From assembly GCF_015291745.1 (NCBI RefSeq), contig NZ_CP030059.1:7033501-7097500 (forward strand): a stretch of 64,000 bases of DNA, read 5' to 3'. The notes below the pieces were generated by a model. The model searched no databases and was not told where the DNA came from. It saw only the letters and a list, made by a program, of their open reading frames with translations. Shown here one piece after another: positions 1 to 8,219 of the stretch (positions are counted from its first letter, which is position 1; every line of letters begins with the position of its first letter). A program made the translations under genes and the position numbers. The DNA is from Bradyrhizobium sp. CCBAU 53351. Lineage in GTDB: Bacteria; Pseudomonadota; Alphaproteobacteria; Rhizobiales; Xanthobacteraceae.

Positions 1-1035
1 CAGATTGTCCCGCATCACGATGTCGATCCTGATCTTCTCCTGCTCGCGCAAGATCGGCTCGCCGCGGGCAAGCGCGAGCAGCACGCGCACGGCGGCGCGC
101 GCCTCATGTCCGGGGTTCTGCGAGATCGCGGCATCCATCACGCCCTGCAGCAGCAGGCGGCGCGTCAGCAGGGTGACGTCATGACCGACGAACACCACCT
201 TGTCGCGGCCGGCATCGCTCAACGCCTTGGCGACGCCTTGCGTGCCGGCGCCGACGTTATAAAGGCCGACAATGTCGGCATGCTTGGCCAATAGCCGCGC
301 CATCACCTGTTCCGAGCGGCCATCCTCGTCGCGCCCTTCGAGCACGGGCAGCACGCTGAGACCGGGGAATTCCGACGCCATCACCTGGTTGAAACCGAAA
401 ATTCGCTCGGCATGGTCGCGCAAGCCCTGCGAGCCCGCGACGATCGCAACCTTGCCGGACTTTTGGCCGACCAGCCGTCCGACCAGCGCGCCGGCGGTGC
501 GGCCCGCCGCGATGTTGTCGATGCCGACATAATGGTGGCGGCGCGACGACGGCACGTCCGACACCAGGGTCACCACCTTGGTGCCGGCATCGACGAGGTC
601 GTTGATCGCGGCGCGAACGCTGGGGTGATCCAGCGCCACCACGGCGACGCCGTCGCAATCGCCCGACAGCGCCTCCAGCGAGGCCGCGAGCACCGATGGA
701 TCGAACACATCGGTTGTAACAGTCTCGACGCTGAGGCGGCGGGCCGAGAGCCAAGCGGACATCTCGCCGAGATAGGCCTCGATCTGCTGCATGAACGGGT
801 TCGGCCCCGACGGCATCACGAAGGCGAAGCGGCGGGCGCGGCTGCGAGCGAGTTCGGCGGCGGCGACGTGGGGCTGGAACGAATTGCGCTCGATCGCCGC
901 CTTGACGCGCCGCACCGTGTCGGGCCGCACGCCGGGCCGGTTGTGCAGGACGCGGTCCACCGTCGCCAAGCTGACGCCCGCCTCGCGGGCGATGTCCTTC
1001 AGCGTCAGCACCGTCGTGGTCAGGGTCTCGGCCAT
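1..1035 (-). CDS. LacI-family transcriptional regulator (3' end outside window)
   Basis: At least 345 residues are present and the frame is still open at base 1, so the C-terminus is missing. The N-terminus (residues about 10-35) is a LacI helix-turn-helix: LTLKDIAREAGVS, then ATVDRVLHNRPGV, the recognition helix and start of the hinge. Residues about 65-345 form a periplasmic-binding-protein-like sugar domain, including the stretches FAFVMPSGPNPFMQQ and VGIDNIAAGR. Such regulators bind DNA as dimers and respond to a sugar or related ligand. The start is the ATG whose complement is at 1033-1035; no upstream in-frame alternative was examined. The ligand cannot be told because the target operon lies outside the window. 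Confidence 0.9.
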   Translation of the reverse strand, partial: MAETLTTTVLTLKDIAREAGVSLATVDRVLHNRPGVRPDTVRRVKAAIERNSFQPHVAAAELARSRARRFAFVMPSGPNPFMQQIEAYLGEMSAWLSARRLSVETVTTDVFDPSVLAASLEALSGDCDGVAVVALDHPSVRAAINDLVDAGTKVVTLVSDVPSSRRHHYVGIDNIAAGRTAGALVGRLVGQKSGKVAIVAGSQGLRDHAERIFGFNQVMASEFPGLSVLPVLEGRDEDGRSEQVMARLLAKHADIVGLYNVGAGTQGVAKALSDAGRDKVVFVGHDVTLLTRRLLLQGVMDAAISQNPGHEARAAVRVLLALARGEPILREQEKIRIDIVMRDNL

Positions 1036-1133
1036 GGCTGAAGGCTAGCAGAGGTGTTTTGAGGTACGCAACTCATTTTGAGGGGCAGCAGTGCGATTGT
1101 TGCCGGCTCAAGTCTAACAGCCGGGTCCGGCAG

Positions 1134-1598
1134 TCACCCCTCGAGCAGGTCCAGCGTCAGGAACAGGCTGTTGGGATCCTCGGCATAGCCCTCGAACGGA
1201 CCGCAGAGAATAAAGCCATGCGCCTGGTAGAGCGCATGCGCCGGCTTGAAATAGTCCCACGAGCCGGTCTCAAGACTGAGCCGCTTCAGGCCCCGCGCGC
1301 GGGCCTCGGCGATGATGTGGCGGAGCATCTGGCCGCCATACCCGCGCCGCCGCGTGGTCTGGAGCGTGTGCATCGACTTCACCTCGCCATGGGTTGCCGA
1401 GAGCGTCTTCAGCGCGCCGGCGGCAACCAGCTGCTCGCCGTCCCATCCGGTCCAGAACGCGACGTCGCTGGCACGAAGGCCGGCGAGATCGAGCGCATGC
1501 GCACTGCCCGGCGCGGTCTGCGCCCGCGCCGCCGTGACGTGATGATCGAGCAGCGCGACGACGCGCGGATCGAAGGTGTCGCCGGTCCGGATCTGCAT
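1134..1598 (-). CDS. GNAT family N-acetyltransferase
   Basis: This 154-residue protein has the GNAT fold. The acetyl-CoA pyrophosphate loop reads RRRGYGGQML (around residues 84-93) and is followed by ARARGLKRLSLETGS and the C-terminal ALYQAHGF strand-helix typical of the family. It transfers an acetyl group from acetyl-CoA to an unknown amine. The start ATG (complement 1596-1598) lies 2 bases after the stop of the preceding acetyltransferase at 1601, so it is the third gene of an XRE-cupin/GNAT/GNAT operon and probably translationally coupled. The open frame extends upstream but overlaps the neighbouring gene, so the short form is preferred. Confidence 0.85.
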   Translation of the reverse strand: MQIRTGDTFDPRVVALLDHHVTAARAQTAPGSAHALDLAGLRASDVAFWTGWDGEQLVAAGALKTLSATHGEVKSMHTLQTTRRRGYGGQMLRHIIAEARARGLKRLSLETGSWDYFKPAHALYQAHGFILCGPFEGYAEDPNSLFLTLDLLEG

Positions 1599-1600
1599 GG

Positions 1601-2113
1601 TCAGGGCCTCACGCCGCTTGCAAGCTGCTTCTGCATGAAAACGAGATCGAGCCAGCGGCCGAACTTGCAGCCGACCTCCGGCATGCGCGCGACCTCCGCG
1701 AAGCCGAGCGAGGCGTGCAGCGCGATCGAAGCCGCGTTGGTGCCGTCGATGCCGGCAATCATGACATGCTTGTTCATGGCGGTGGCGCGCTCGATCAACG
1801 CGGCGACCAGACCGCGGCCGATCCCCGCCCTGTGATGCCGCTCGTCGACATAGACGGAATTCTCCACGGTGTGACGATAGCCGGGGAAGGGACGGAAATC
1901 GCCGAACGAGGCGAAACCGACGACCTCCCTGCCCTTCATCGCGACCAGCACGGGATAGCCGGCGTCCCGTCGCGCGGAAATCCATTGACGCCGCGAGTCC
2001 AGATCGGATGGACCGTCGGTCCAGACCGCCGTGGTGTTGAGCGCGGCGTAATTGTAGATGGCGAGGATATCCTCGGCATCGTCCAGCGTAGCGTCCCGTA
2101 CGATCAGCGACAT
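1601..2113 (-). CDS. GNAT acetyltransferase of the phosphinothricin acetyltransferase (PatA/Pat-like) type
   Basis: This 170-residue protein resembles the phosphinothricin/methionine-sulfoximine acetyltransferase branch of GNAT enzymes. It has an N-terminal IVRDATLDDAEDILAIYN, the strand ENSVYVDERHHRAGIG with the acetyl-CoA loop, and the C-terminal GFAEVARMPEVG with a tryptophan-containing tail (GRWLDLVFMQ). Members acetylate small amine substrates, sometimes giving resistance to glutamine-synthetase inhibitors; the substrate here is not known. Its ATG overlaps the stop of the XRE-cupin gene by one base (TGATG), which indicates translational coupling and decides the start. Confidence 0.85.
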   Translation of the reverse strand: MSLIVRDATLDDAEDILAIYNYAALNTTAVWTDGPSDLDSRRQWISARRDAGYPVLVAMKGREVVGFASFGDFRPFPGYRHTVENSVYVDERHHRAGIGRGLVAALIERATAMNKHVMIAGIDGTNAASIALHASLGFAEVARMPEVGCKFGRWLDLVFMQKQLASGVRP

Positions 2114-2694
2114 CACATCTTCCCGTAGGAGGCGCCGCGCCGCGTGATGATGACGTAGCGCGCGTCCTGTTTGGTTTCGTTCTCGAAGGTCACCGCGCGC
2201 ATCACGTCGAAATCCAGGCAGTCGCCCTCGCGCAGGCGCACCGTCTTGGCGTCGATGTACACGGCGATCGCGCCCTCCAGCATCAACAGCTGCTGGGTGA
2301 AGGCGTTGCGGCCCCAGGGGCTGTACGGCACCCGCGCGCCGGCCGGAAGGTCGACGACGATGATCTCGATGCCGCTCGCCGCGTCCGTCGGCGAGGCGTG
2401 CCGCCTTCGATAGCCGCTGTCGGGATCGCGCCAGTGCGGCTGGTCGGCAAGCCGCATCAGGCGCTCCGGCGGCTTCTCGGCGAGCGCGACGACGTCGCTG
2501 AGCGAGACGTCGAGCGCGGCGCACAGCCTGCCGAGCAGCGCAGCCGTGGCGCTGCTCTGCGCGCGCTCGACCCGCCCGATCATGGCTCGGCTGACACCGG
2601 AGCGCGTTGCAAGTTCGTTCAACGTCATCCCCGCCTGCGTCCGCAGCGTCTTCAAGCGGCGACCGATCGCACGGTCGAGTTTCTGCTGGTCCAT
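2113..2694 (-). CDS. XRE-family regulator with C-terminal cupin domain
   Basis: This 193-residue protein has an N-terminal XRE/Cro helix-turn-helix (residues about 7-65; GMTLNELATRSGVSRAMIGR followed by VERAQSSAT) and a C-terminal cupin (about 105-190; YSPWGRNAFTQ, LEGAIAVYI, LREGDCLDF). These single-component regulators usually sense a small ligand through the cupin and control adjacent genes. It heads an operon with two acetyltransferases, so it probably regulates them. The ATG at 2692-2694 is preferred because GAGG lies about 6 bases upstream. A second in-frame ATG is at 2703, and a longer open frame reaches 2763. Confidence 0.85.
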   Translation of the reverse strand: MDQQKLDRAIGRRLKTLRTQAGMTLNELATRSGVSRAMIGRVERAQSSATAALLGRLCAALDVSLSDVVALAEKPPERLMRLADQPHWRDPDSGYRRRHASPTDAASGIEIIVVDLPAGARVPYSPWGRNAFTQQLLMLEGAIAVYIDAKTVRLREGDCLDFDVMRAVTFENETKQDARYVIITRRGASYGKM

Positions 2695-2863
2695 GGCCCT
2701 CATTCCGACATCACCCGGCGCAGGGACCGCATCCACCGGGCAAGATGAGCTTAAGGCGGGCAAGGCGGGCGTGCCGAGAGCGAGAGGCTAACATATTAGA
2801 ATCTTTGCGCAGCCTGCAGGGCGGATTAGGATACGCCAGCCGCGATGACCGGGAGGCGATGAC

Positions 2864-3856
2864 ATGGGCGAGCCAACGCAGCGGACGATCACGGCCAACG
2901 GTATCAGCCTCAACGTCGCCGAGCAGGGCGAGGGGCCAATGGTCCTGCTCTGCCACGGCTTTCCGGAAGGCTGGTACTCCTGGCGCCACCAACTCGACGC
3001 GCTGGCAGCGGCCGGCTACCATGCGGTCGCGCCCGACATGCGCGGCTATGGCAAGAGCGACCGGCCTGAGGCGATCGACCAGTACACGATCCTCCACATG
3101 GTCGGCGATCTCGTCGGCGTGCTCGACGCCTTCGAGGCGAAACACGCCGTCATCGTCGGGCATGATTGGGGCGCCACGATCGCCTGGCACACGGCGCGCC
3201 TGCGGCCGGATCGCTTTCGCGCCGCCGCCATCCTCAGCGTACCCTATCGGCCACGGAGTCCGGTGCGACCGACGAGTGTCATGCCGCAGACGGCGGATGC
3301 GCAGTTCTATCAGCTTTACTTCCAGGAGCCGGGTGTCGCCGAAGCCGAATTCGAACGGGATCCGCGCGCGACACTGGGCGCCATGCTCTATGGCGGCTCC
3401 GGCGAGGGAGCGGCGGCGATCCGCGCCAATGCCGAGCGTCAGGGGCGGACCGTCGGCGCCGGCATGGTCTCACGCAAGGACGGGATGCTGCCGAAGGTGC
3501 AGGTGCCGCTGCCGTCATGGCTGACCGCCGCCGACCTCGACCATTTCGGCGCCGAGTTTGCCCGCAGCGGATTTCGCGGACCGCTCAATTACTACCGCAA
3601 CATCGACCGCAACTGGGAACTGATGGCGGCCTTCGAGGGCGTGAAGGTGACGGTGCCCTCGCTCTTCATCGCGGGCGACCACGACATGGTCCTGGCTTTC
3701 CCCGGCAGCACCGAGCTTCTCGTCAACATGAAGCAATGTGTGCCGCAACTGCGCGAGATCAGGATGCTGCCCGGCTGCGGGCACTGGACGCAGCAGGAGC
3801 GGCCGGCGGAGGTCAACGCGGCGATCGTGGAGTTTCTGCGAAGCCTGTCGAACTGA
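2864..3856 (+). CDS. Alpha/beta hydrolase, soluble epoxide hydrolase type
   Basis: This 330-residue alpha/beta-hydrolase has the features of soluble epoxide hydrolases. The oxyanion motif is HGFPEGWYSWR (around residue 32), the nucleophile elbow is VGHDWGA with Asp as nucleophile, and a cap-domain tyrosine lies in NYYRNID. The charge-relay acid is in AGDHDMV and the catalytic histidine in GCGHWTQQE near the C-terminus. It would hydrolyse an epoxide to a diol in the cytoplasm; the physiological substrate is unknown. A GAGG-containing stretch before ATG 2864 (gggaggcgatgac) acts as ribosome binding site. The gene stands alone between the XRE operon and tRNA-Gly. Confidence 0.88.
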   Translation: MGEPTQRTITANGISLNVAEQGEGPMVLLCHGFPEGWYSWRHQLDALAAAGYHAVAPDMRGYGKSDRPEAIDQYTILHMVGDLVGVLDAFEAKHAVIVGHDWGATIAWHTARLRPDRFRAAAILSVPYRPRSPVRPTSVMPQTADAQFYQLYFQEPGVAEAEFERDPRATLGAMLYGGSGEGAAAIRANAERQGRTVGAGMVSRKDGMLPKVQVPLPSWLTAADLDHFGAEFARSGFRGPLNYYRNIDRNWELMAAFEGVKVTVPSLFIAGDHDMVLAFPGSTELLVNMKQCVPQLREIRMLPGCGHWTQQERPAEVNAAIVEFLRSLSN

Positions 3857-3861
3857 GGGCT

Positions 3862-3935
3862 TGGAGCGGGCGAAGGGAATCGAACCCTCGTATGCAGCTT
3901 GGGAAGCTGCCGTTCTACCATTGAACTACGCCCGC
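3862..3935 (-). tRNA. tRNA-Gly(CCC)
   Basis: Read on the minus strand, the 74 bases fold as a full cloverleaf: acceptor stem GCGGGCG/CGCCCGC, D-arm GTTC-AATGGTA-GAAC, anticodon arm GCAGC-TTCCCAA-GCTGC with anticodon CCC, T-arm GAGGG-TTCGATT-CCCTT, discriminator T and an encoded CCA. It is the integration target of the neighbouring island. Its 5' half (3897-3935) is identical to 20538-20576 at the other island end, so everything upstream of base 3935 is now island DNA. Confidence 0.95.
3897..3935 (-). repeat. attL core (39-bp direct repeat, inside intact tRNA-Gly)
   Basis: The 39 bases from GCTTGGGAAGC to the end of the acceptor strand (CGCCCGC) recur exactly at 20538-20576. The flanks differ at once on both sides (a/t before, aaatc/ggatg after), which defines the identity block. 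It covers the tRNA 5' acceptor strand, D-arm and most of the anticodon arm. Recombination must have occurred within it. Confidence 0.92.
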
Positions 3936-4254
3936 AAATCGCTTTAAATTCAGACACTTAAGCCCATCAGCGAGTTTCGACCATGTGGCCATCGTGTGGC
4001 CGCTGATCTCCGATCACCATACAACTGCGACTGGAAGGATCAAGGGCTGCCGAGGAAGCAAACGACGCAACGCGCCTATGGCTTCAGAACCGGCGGAACG
4101 GAGAGATGATGACATGCGTTCTGCCTAGGCATAAAATCGATCTTGCTGAGGTGTTGCGAATGTGCAACTGGACACAATATTTTCTTAACCGATTCACGTC
4201 ACCCTAGGGAACTGCAACCCGAGATGGTAACCAGACCTAATCCGGGGGAATTTC
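3936..4254. other. Gene-free left end of the island
   Basis: No coding region was found in these 319 bases. On the minus strand this is now the upstream region of tRNA-Gly. An AT-rich TTTAAA (3943-3948) lies 7 bases before the tRNA and could act as a -10 element, but no convincing -35 accompanies it. In the excised circle the same DNA would lie upstream of the integrase gene. Confidence 0.5.
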
Positions 4255-4446
4255 ATGATTGAAGCCATTACCGTTGTGACCATAGCGGGCGGCGTCTTGA
4301 GCGCGGTGGCCGCGGGAATTTTCCTTGGTTCCCGCTACGTGGACGCAAAGCTTCACTATGAAGAGACTAAAATCAATTTGGATCGGCCAGTTCTCGCGCC
4401 TCAATTCAGGCGCGGCAGAGCTTCTGGAGAACACGGCGCCGCTTAA
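4255..4446 (+). CDS. Small hypothetical protein with one N-terminal membrane segment
   Basis: A 63-residue frame with one hydrophobic helix (residues about 5-26, VVTIAGGVLSAVAAGIFLG) and a charged, basic C-terminus. An upstream ccgggggaatttc gives a plausible ribosome binding site before ATG 4255. It ends 12 bases before the GTG of the next gene, in the same direction, so the two may be co-transcribed. No family was recognised. It could be a small membrane partner of the following protein. Confidence 0.5.
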   Translation: MIEAITVVTIAGGVLSAVAAGIFLGSRYVDAKLHYEETKINLDRPVLAPQFRRGRASGEHGAA

Positions 4447-4458
4447 GGGCGGGCCTCG

Positions 4459-5463
4459 GTGAACTTCTCTGCCAAAGTTAAATCTGGCGCGAAGGATTTG
4501 GTCGCCGACGCCTTTTCGGCGGCTTGGAAATATATTCGCGGTGTTTTGCTCGCAGCCGCCGGGGTGTACGCGCTCTCAGCAGTGCAAAACCTCTACAGCC
4601 TCGACCATGTGCCTACGCAAGACGAGGCCTTAGCACTCCTTTGGAAATCGGCCAAAGGAATGCCTGCCCTTGTTCAAGATTGGTTGGTCTCAAGGCCTTA
4701 CGATGCCGTGATAGACCATCCGATCCTGTCAGCAGTGATCCTCATCTTGGTTGTGGTCGCTGTCGTGCTCGGGTTCTTGCTTACGCGCGCTCATTCGATT
4801 TTGAACCTGCAGAGCACGATCCTCAGCGGAGCTGACGCAAACTACGCATTGGTGACGCAAGCCGGGATCGAGGGGCGCTTCCCCCATGCTAGGCAGAGTG
4901 AGGACGGTGCGCCTTGGAAATCCCTATGCGAGGAAATTCTTAGTCCCGAGAACAAATTCGTCTACATCCTCGGGGCGAATGGCATCGATACTTTTGGGAG
5001 GCCGGGTGCCCCTCTCTATGAGGCTCTGCAGAACTTTCGCGGCAACATCCGAGTAATTCTGTGCAAGCCCGGCAGCAAGCAAATGAAGGGACGGGCTGCC
5101 GCTGTCGGCGTCAATTCGAACGACTATGAAAAAGCCATCAGAGACTCAGTCAAGCGACTAAGAACCCTTCGAAACCAAGCCTATTCGGTTGAGGGGCGAT
5201 ACTACGAAGGCCAGCCCAACTGGAAACTGATCATCACAAACTCGACCGTGTGGGTGCAGTATTACTTGCCCGGTGGGCCACACGTTGATCAAACGCCTGT
5301 CTGGCTCGTTTCAGTCACACCTAATGCGGATGGCTTTTATCATTTGTTCCATCTTGAGTTTAATCGCATTTGGGAGCGCTGCGCGAGTAATCCTATCACC
5401 CTGAACTCCAGTACAGGGACAAAGAATGGATCAGCGGCAGCCAAAGTCCGCAAACCAGCATGA
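4459..5463 (+). CDS. Two-helix membrane protein with phospholipase-D-like C-terminal domain
   Basis: This 334-residue protein starts at a GTG. It has two membrane segments (about residues 27-45 and 88-109) and a soluble domain at about 125-315. The soluble domain has a strand-rich pattern (FVYILGANGIDTF, then GNIRVILCKPGS, then KLIITNSTVWVQYYLPGG, then GFYHLFHLEFNRIWE). This order resembles PLD-superfamily-like domains seen in bacterial conflict proteins, but no HxKxxxxD catalytic motif is visible. The fold is therefore a low-confidence inference, and enzymatic activity is doubtful. It sits beside another multi-pass membrane gene in the variable part of the island, which suggests a sensor or effector role at the membrane. 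Confidence 0.6.
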   Translation: MNFSAKVKSGAKDLVADAFSAAWKYIRGVLLAAAGVYALSAVQNLYSLDHVPTQDEALALLWKSAKGMPALVQDWLVSRPYDAVIDHPILSAVILILVVVAVVLGFLLTRAHSILNLQSTILSGADANYALVTQAGIEGRFPHARQSEDGAPWKSLCEEILSPENKFVYILGANGIDTFGRPGAPLYEALQNFRGNIRVILCKPGSKQMKGRAAAVGVNSNDYEKAIRDSVKRLRTLRNQAYSVEGRYYEGQPNWKLIITNSTVWVQYYLPGGPHVDQTPVWLVSVTPNADGFYHLFHLEFNRIWERCASNPITLNSSTGTKNGSAAAKVRKPA

Positions 5464-5509
5464 AATTCTAGCTCCAAACCCGCTGGCACCTTCGACCGGA
5501 AAATAAGCG

Positions 5510-6055
5510 ATGTCACTTACGGACATTCTACAGCGCGCCACCCCGCCCGAAGACGCGCGCGCGACGATGGAATTTGAGAAGATGCGCTTAGAGCTGTCGT
5601 GGCGCTATTTCGATTTTCATGCTCGACAGCGAACACAGCTCTTCCACTTTTTTGTGATTTTATCGCCATTCGTCTTTGGCGGATGCTTCTACCTGTTGAA
5701 AGAGAGATCGCAACTGGGTGGGTTGCCGGGGATCATCGCCCCATGCGCGGGGGCGCTTCTGGTGATCGTGTTCTTCGGTCTGGATCGCCGCAACCGACAG
5801 ATGATTGAAATCGCAGAAGAGGCGCTAATGCTCCTGGAACAGCATCTTCTCTTTGCGTCGTTTCGGACGATCGGCAGCGCTTTTCCCGGGCCCATGACGA
5901 AAGAGCATGAAGTCAATTGCAAACGACGGTTCGCGAAATGCCGAGGCCACACATTCCTCATCAGTCTCGTCTATTTACTTGCGTTTGCCTTGTTTCTAGC
6001 CCTTTCCCTCTACGCCTTCCTCATCGAGTCCGGCCATTTATTGCTTACAAGCTAG
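5510..6055 (+). CDS. Hypothetical membrane protein with three hydrophobic segments (SLATT/RipA-like)
   Basis: This 181-residue protein has three predicted membrane segments (about 47-65, 72-90 and 150-171). An amphipathic N-terminal stretch (EFEKMRLELSWRYFDFHARQR) precedes the first helix. A helix of about 50 charged residues separates segments 2 and 3. The W-x-Y-F-x-x-H-x-x-Q-R pattern before a membrane hairpin recurs in small bacterial membrane proteins near conflict systems (SLATT or RipA-like); this assignment is from memory and weak. It follows the PLD-like gene by 46 bases in the same direction and probably shares its transcript. Confidence 0.65.
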   Translation: MSLTDILQRATPPEDARATMEFEKMRLELSWRYFDFHARQRTQLFHFFVILSPFVFGGCFYLLKERSQLGGLPGIIAPCAGALLVIVFFGLDRRNRQMIEIAEEALMLLEQHLLFASFRTIGSAFPGPMTKEHEVNCKRRFAKCRGHTFLISLVYLLAFALFLALSLYAFLIESGHLLLTS

Positions 6056-6072
6056 CCCGGAAACTGAGCGAG

Positions 6073-6633
6073 CTAGCGCTTCGACGAGCCTGAGACCTGT
6101 GTTTGAACATCACCCGCTGGTCCCTGACGGTGCGGAAGCAGCGAGCTCACCAAAAAGATCGTGATAACGCCCGCAGCGAATAGGTAAAACATATGGGTGA
6201 CAAACCACGCCTTGCGGCGCGAGATTTTGCTGCTGATGTATGACGTGACGCCGTGATCCGTGACGTTTAGGTCCTGCATGATCAGCTTCTCGAATTTCTC
6301 GCCGTACTCGACGCTCGCAAGAAGCATTTGATAGTAGTAGTGCACGTCCAGGAACCACAATCCTGCAAGGAGCATCAAGCTGAGGACCATCAAGACACTC
6401 GGAAGGCCGACAAGATAGCCACCAACATCAAATCTGATGTTCTCTTTCTCGGCTATTGCGGCGGCAGCTAACAACGTCCCAATTGCCGTGAGTCCGAGCC
6501 ATCGAGTCCGAATGCTCATGTCGTTGAAGTGGGTCTGCAGCCCTGCGATCTGCTTCCAATATTCGACTCGGCCGCGCAACCGCTCGCTATCTAATTTGTC
6601 CTCGCTGCTCATGGTATCACGGCGCGTATTCAA
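6073..6633 (-). CDS. Hypothetical membrane protein with three hydrophobic segments
   Basis: This 186-residue protein has an amphipathic lead (VEYWKQIAGLQTHFNDMSIRTR), a membrane pair (about 44-62 and 75-97), a motif LDVHYYYQMLLASVEYGEKFE and a third membrane segment (about 145-167) with a polar tail. It is convergent with the preceding membrane gene, with 17 bases between the stops. No family name is certain. The layout matches small effector-like membrane proteins on variable islands. The start at 6633 gives the longest form; the ATG at 6612 (MSSEDKL) is an equally plausible start and gives 179 residues. Confidence 0.65.
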   Translation of the reverse strand: MNTRRDTMSSEDKLDSERLRGRVEYWKQIAGLQTHFNDMSIRTRWLGLTAIGTLLAAAAIAEKENIRFDVGGYLVGLPSVLMVLSLMLLAGLWFLDVHYYYQMLLASVEYGEKFEKLIMQDLNVTDHGVTSYISSKISRRKAWFVTHMFYLFAAGVITIFLVSSLLPHRQGPAGDVQTQVSGSSKR

Positions 6634-6876
6634 AACCGACGTTGTGTGTCACCCTAAGGATCCCTGCCGCTCTCGGTGGGGGAGAGCGCGATAGAGAGCA
6701 GTTCGGCGTGCCGCCACGAGTGAATCTCATGGGGCCCGGCCATGGTTTCCAAATCGAGGTGCAGAGCGGTCATTTAACTGGCAGGGTGAGGTGATTCGCG
6801 CTTAGCTGGCAATCCACCAAAGGGCTTCAATCCGTACCTTCTGAGGCCGCGGCGACTTGTCCTCTAACTCAGCCGC

Positions 6877-7329
6877 TTATGCGAGCCAAAGAACATCCCA
6901 CCGGTTTTCGTATTGAGCGATGGCCTTGAGACTCATGAAGGCGTTCGCGTTCCACCCCTTTGGGGTCGCGACTTGATCAGCAACTTCCAAATTCCGTACG
7001 ATGAAGTAGCGAACCGGCTGTAGCGCCCGCTCGGTGCCTATCAAAACGTAGATAGTGATTTGTGACAGCGCCTCACCCTCGAACATGGACTGTTTTACGT
7101 ACCACGGCTGCGTACGAACCGTCTTGACTTGCACCTTCCTCAAAGCCGGCGCAGAGTGTTGGCCGACGAGCAGGTCATATCCCGCGGTATTACGGTCAGC
7201 GAGCTGAGCGTCGTAGCCGCGCCTAAGTAGCTCACCCATCACGAAGTACTCTCCGGCATTACCTGTGGGTATTCCAGATCGACGCTTCTTCGGAGACGTT
7301 GCGCCTGGTTCTCCTAACCCAGTGGTCAT
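6877..7329 (-). CDS. Hypothetical protein with PD-(D/E)XK nuclease-like fold
   Basis: This 150-residue protein carries the spaced residues of a PD-(D/E)XK nuclease-like fold: GNAGEYFVMGELLRRGYD (helix with Glu), then NTAGYDLLV (Asp) and KVQVKT (the D/E-x-K strand, here Q-x-K). Similar small proteins occur in mobile islands, and active members cleave DNA. The E-to-Q change at the third position is common in the family but leaves activity uncertain. The ATG at 7327-7329 is chosen because GAGGAGGG lies 7-8 bases upstream. It follows the 287-residue nuclease-like gene by 26 bases on the same strand, so the two probably form an operon. Confidence 0.68.
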   Translation of the reverse strand: MTTGLGEPGATSPKKRRSGIPTGNAGEYFVMGELLRRGYDAQLADRNTAGYDLLVGQHSAPALRKVQVKTVRTQPWYVKQSMFEGEALSQITIYVLIGTERALQPVRYFIVRNLEVADQVATPKGWNANAFMSLKAIAQYENRWDVLWLA

Positions 7330-7355
7330 TATGTGCCCTCCTCTCGGTGATGAAC

Positions 7356-8219
7356 TTACCGATGCGACCATTGCTCGGCAGCTTGCATCACCTGCTGAAG
7401 GAGCTCGCGATGCTTGCTCACTTGGTCAGCATTGAGGAACATCTGGATTGCCGCCTGTCCGCGGCTCTCCGCCTCGAGACCAGCTTCTTCGATTTTGGCC
7501 AACAAGCCCGGGCGAGCCTCGGATCCAACCTTGATGCGTACCAAGCAGTGCGCGGCAATCTTTTTTGGGAAGAACCAAGCAAACAGGTAACCGGAAGTGC
7601 CAACGGCAATATGCGTTTTGTTGAAAGTGACTCTCGGCTCTTTGATTAGCGAGACGGCCGCGTCCACAGCACTTAGAGCTTCGTGTTTTGCCTTCTTTTC
7701 CCAATACGCGCGATCGGTCAGTTCGGATGGATCACTCTCGCCATCGCCTTCACCGAATTCATAGGTGTCGAGCACTCGAAGGAATTGCAAAACGACCTCT
7801 TCGCCGATCTGAAAAGCACTCAATTGAATCGCGATCAATGGCACGGCACGATTTAGCAGCCTGATGACGTTGAAGAACCTGCTGGTTATCTCTTCCGCAA
7901 CGATGACGGCTCGGTGCTCAACTAAGGGGAACCGCTGACGCTCCATGTCCCAATATTCAATCGTTCTGATGATATGACTGGGGTCGGTTGCCCCCAGCAT
8001 GATCTCGACTTCATAGCGTGTCTCGTTCGGCTCATCGGACAATACGAAATCGATGCGCCCCCCGGTCGGCTGTACTTTCTCTTTCTGGAAGACGGTCAGC
8101 TCGCCCAATCCGAGTAGGGAGGGGTCTTCAGCGATTTGCTTTTGGAGCCATGATTCGCTCAGGCCTAGCGACTTCAAGCGCTGAGGCGCGGCCTTACGTA
8201 GCTTCAAAAAGCCGGACAT
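7356..8219 (-). CDS. Hypothetical protein with nuclease-like N-terminal domain
   Basis: This 287-residue protein belongs to a family that I recognise by the block GGRIDFVL, YEVEIMLGATDPSHI, IRTIEYWDMERQRFP and AVIVAEEITSRFFNVI. The D followed by E-x-E/M on adjacent strands (residues about 55-75) suggests a PD-(D/E)XK-type core. The C-terminal half (about 170-287) carries an aspartate/lysine-rich linker and a helical domain of unknown role. It is the first gene of a two-gene minus-strand operon with the smaller nuclease-like protein. The upstream gap holds only T tracts. A defence or DNA-processing role is an inference from fold and location. Confidence 0.72.
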   Translation of the reverse strand: MSGFLKLRKAAPQRLKSLGLSESWLQKQIAEDPSLLGLGELTVFQKEKVQPTGGRIDFVLSDEPNETRYEVEIMLGATDPSHIIRTIEYWDMERQRFPLVEHRAVIVAEEITSRFFNVIRLLNRAVPLIAIQLSAFQIGEEVVLQFLRVLDTYEFGEGDGESDPSELTDRAYWEKKAKHEALSAVDAAVSLIKEPRVTFNKTHIAVGTSGYLFAWFFPKKIAAHCLVRIKVGSEARPGLLAKIEEAGLEAESRGQAAIQMFLNADQVSKHRELLQQVMQAAEQWSHR

